This document shows positions 61,156 through 64,000 of a stretch of 64,000 bases of DNA, piece by piece; position 1 is the stretch's first letter; every line of letters begins with the position of its first letter. The translations under genes were made by a program, and so were the position numbers. The stretch lies in NCBI GenBank assembly GCA_963930775.1, contig OZ005696.1:1364001-1428000 (forward strand), written 5' to 3'. The DNA is from Cliona cf. orientalis. Taxonomy: Eukaryota; Porifera; Demospongiae; Clionaida; Clionaidae. The notes beneath the pieces were generated by a model, which saw only the letters and a list, made by a program, of their open reading frames with translations, did not search any database and was not told where the DNA came from.

Positions 61156-62562
61156 CTGCAATATGGCATAGTACATAGTATTCTCCTAATGCCTCTTTAC
61201 TTAGTAGTGATGGCCTAAATATACAGTATCAGTCAATGAAAAGTTCCCATTCCGTCAATGCAGATGAAACACTTGGTTCCGTTGCATGGAACCAATACCT
61301 ACTGTGAATACTTGCGTATACGCGAGATACATTTGGTCATACGTAACAATGTTTCATTTCCTCGACATTACCACCCTGTTAGACTTGATGGGCTCAAGAT
61401 AAGTAAGGTTGTGTATATATATGACAGCATTGAGTAACTAGAGCCTGCTTTTCAGGGTGTCCGCAAGGCGGGGTTCCACTGTACTATTAAACTACTATCA
61501 ATTGACACTACAATCTAATCCTCAAGCCTATAGGTTGAGCCAAGAATCTTTTATCCAGCTGATAGATATCATCATGGCAATGCTATTTTTAGCCCCAAAC
61601 AGATTGCACATGTGCAAAAGGTACCCTTAGTGCAACAAAAATTAATAATGATGACCATTTCCTAATTCCAGCATTTGCATTCCGCTTTCTGTTCCCTGGA
61701 TATGAAGGTGCAAGGCTCAAGGAGCGGTAAGGCGCTAGGCATAGGCGAGCTACTCACTAGCACGTGCAGCACTAGTGCTCCGCTGGATTGATCATAGATA
61801 TCATACCATCATACGAAGGCACAAGGCTTGAGAAGCGGTAACGTACAGATCATAAAATCATGCCGAGCATATATATAGCTAGCTGCTGCCAACAATAAAA
61901 CTTAGAACTTGGTTTTCTCCCTAAGCGGAAGAGTCTCATCACTACTTGGGCTGCCTAAAGCAGCCTTCTTTGTCAGCCTGCTTCATCACATAGGCATACG
62001 AATGCAAGTTAATGAGGGGTGTGGCTACGAATTTAGCAAACTTCGGCACCTCCCATCTTCCACTTAATTACACTGGACAGTCCGTAGTTGTGAGCAAACC
62101 ATGTAAGAGAGCGTTGATAAATTACACTAAGAACTAGAGCTCTGTAGAGCACATACCCCGCGTGCTTTGTGCCACTGTAGCGTAGTATTGCAACACTCTA
62201 CGGCATGTATAGCTGTTTTATGACTTGATGACCCTTTCCAACACTAAGCTTGAGCATACGCAGTCACATCAGCATACTAGTCTATTATGTTAGAGTGGGT
62301 GTGGTCGATAAACCATAGGCATGCTGAACAGAAAATGCACAATTTATAGCACTAGCAAGCAAGTCTTTTCGAGCATTCGAAGCACATACAAACCAGTTTT
62401 TCACCAATATCTACTGATTGGTTGTGCTTATAGCACGCACAGATGCCTAAAACGCGAAATCTGGCGATTATTGTGCCGACGACGACAACAACAACAGACA
62501 GACAAACCGATTGCTTTACCCCTTGCGCATGTGCGCGGGGTAAAAACAATTGAATAAAATTA

Positions 62563-62856
62563 AGTAGGGTTGGCAGGGTCAGAATGTACACAAACAAGAT
62601 TTGTAAGGGATAATCCCATCTACTATACATCCCTACGCTTGCTTTTTGAGGTGTGCAAAAATAACCAGTAATAATGCGATTGAATCAACTGACCATCCCG
62701 AACCATTGTGACAACTAGGGAACAATTGCACTTGGTAAACATGTCGACATTAATAGGTGCATAATAATCGAGAAAAGCAAGCATAGGGATGTATAGTGGA
62801 TGCAATTATCCCTTACAAATCTTGTTTGTGTACCTCTTGACCCTGCCATCCCTACT
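62563..62856. mobile_element. MITE-like element with 80-bp inverted ends
   Basis: Left arm AGTAGGGTTGGCAGGGTC, then TACACAAACAAGATTTGTAA and ACTATACATCCCTACGCTTG. Right arm, mirrored: CAAGCATAGGGATGTATAGT, then GACCCTGCCATCCCTACT ending at 62856. About 130 bp lie between the arms. A shorter relative with the middle deleted lies at 63699-63779, where the arms nearly touch. Confidence 0.75.
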
Positions 62857-64000
62857 TCATTTTTATACTGGTTACCTATTCCTTGGGGGAATGCTATTAT
62901 ATGCATACTCTTAATGAAGCACGCTAGTGTTTACCCAAATTAGTGGGGTCTGGGGGACATGCTCTTGTTGAAATTTATGACTTCTGAGGCTGCTTCTGGT
63001 GGCTTCCGAGACCACATACACAGACAAAAAGTTGCTGTATACTAATTCTATCATATTCTACACTAGATATTATAATATATGGCAATTTTCAGGGGGAACA
63101 CAAGTAGACCTGTGGAACCCAGGGTGCCCCTTCCGACATTTTAATCCCTGCATGCTAACTGGTTATCAAGATGCATGGCTAATAAGCGATCAAGTGACGA
63201 ACTCGACTTACCTTGAGCACCATTACTCCCATCCGTGAACTCAGTATTTCCACTCTTTCCAGGTGCTGAAGAATCATTAGGTGTAGCTGCTATGGCACCA
63301 CCTGCAATATGGCATAGTACATAGTATTCTCCCAATGCCTCTTTACTTAGTAGTGATGGCCTAAACATACAGTATCAGTCAATGAAAGTTCCCATTCCGT
63401 CAACGCAGATGAAACGCTTGGTTCTATTGCATGGAACCAATACCTACTGTGAATACTTGCATATACGCGAGATACATTTCGTCGTATGTAACAATATTTT
63501 ATAAATTTTCATTTCCTAATCGTATTTACGGTAAGATGTTGACCTTTGGATATCGGTCGAGTAAAACGATGGATGAGATAAAAAGAAGAGAGTTGGCTAC
63601 GATCCCCACTACCTCCATGTCTTTCCTGGAAAGAGGAGCAGTTGGTCAAACTCCCGCCGAAGTTTCATCGCTCTCACAGTCTCCTTCACTAAACCATCAG
63701 GGTCAAAAAGTACATAAACAAAATTTGTACAAATCTTTACAAATCTTGTTTGTGTACCTTTAGACCCTGCCATCCCTACTTCATTTTTATGCTGGTCACC
63801 TATTCCTTGGGGGAATGCTATTATATGCATACTCTTAATGAAGCACACTAGACACTAGTGTTTACCCAAATTAGTGGGGTCTGGGGGACATGCTCTTGTT
63901 GAAATTTACAACTTTTGAGGCTGCTTCTCGTGGCTTCCGAGACCACATACATAGATAAAAAGTTACTTATACTAATTCTATCATACTCTACACCAGATAT
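62795..64000 (+). repeat. Segmental duplication
   Basis: The block from about 62810 to 63075 (CTTGTTTGTGTACCTCTTGA, CTATTCCTTGGGGGAATGCT, GGCTTCCGAGACCACATACA) recurs at about 63745-64000 with few changes, an offset of about 935 bp. The 90-nt exon with its flank at 61055-61340 likewise recurs at 63201-63480. The region is built from duplicated units that include an exon, and the second copy runs off the window. Confidence 0.75.
63212..63301 (-). CDS. 90-nt cassette exon, copy 2 (Ser/Thr-rich linker)
   Basis: Minus strand: acceptor ATATTGCAG, 90 nt open, donor GTAAGTCG. It encodes GAIAATPNDSSAPGKSGN, then TEFTDGSNGAQ. It differs from copy 1 at a handful of codons. Both copies keep frame and splice sites, so both may be used in the same transcript. 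Between the copies lie a MITE and other repeats. Confidence 0.55.

Overview
This is eukaryotic, almost certainly early-branching animal DNA; a sponge fits best. Genes are split by many short GT-AG introns. There are animal-type families (MOB3, RSPH14, a DNMBP/Tuba-like GEF, PPP1R2, VCPIP1, a J1-crystallin-like ADP-ribosylglycohydrolase), two NACHT/LRR (NLR-type) immune genes, and dense short inverted-repeat elements. The species call is inference, not sequence proof. All exon models below were built by hand from splice signals and reading-frame continuity.

Layout. 1-376 (+): 3' end of a MOB3-like gene. 400-5590: intergenic, with three inverted-repeat elements that share ACCGTA-type ends and probable TA target duplications. 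5593-9873 (+): one long exon coding a NACHT-LRR-Roc-COR protein, an NLR front half joined to a Roco-type GTPase back half. 9874-12132: repeats, including tRNA-derived SINE sequence. 12133-28062 (+): a second NLR gene coding Death domain, three duplicated Ser-rich linker exons, NACHT, then a ladder of leucine-rich-repeat exons, most exactly 84 nt and all in the same phase. Its introns hold transposons, duplicated intron blocks and LRR exons in inverted orientation. 28810-31544 (-): RSPH14, sharing a 116-bp divergent promoter with a cysteine-rich membrane protein gene (31661-33013, +); the promoter holds a near-perfect RFX X-box. 33497-42276 (-): SH3-SH3-DH-BAR-SH3 Rho GEF, divergent from the ADP-ribosylglycohydrolase-like gene (42654-45231, +). 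45555-48553 (-): PPP1R2, divergent from VCPIP1 (49138-56314, +), with a DR1 nuclear-receptor-type site between them. 56522-58200 (+): unrecognised gene with a possible 34-nt intron. 58440-59117 (-): unrecognised intronless ORF. 59118-64000: repeats plus two copies of a 90-nt minus-strand exon belonging to a gene that probably runs off the right edge.

Function. The left half is an innate-immunity block with two NLR-type genes in the same orientation. The right half is housekeeping: cilium (RSPH14), Rho/membrane curvature signalling (DNMBP-like), PP1 regulation (PPP1R2), p97/ubiquitin membrane fusion (VCPIP1). Nothing in the sequence links these functionally beyond shared divergent promoters. 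The strongest leads are the NACHT-LRR-Roc-COR fusion with an altered second P-loop, the exon-shuffling-ready LRR cassette with intact inverted exons, and HIRAN-like coding fragments inside two separate TIR elements.
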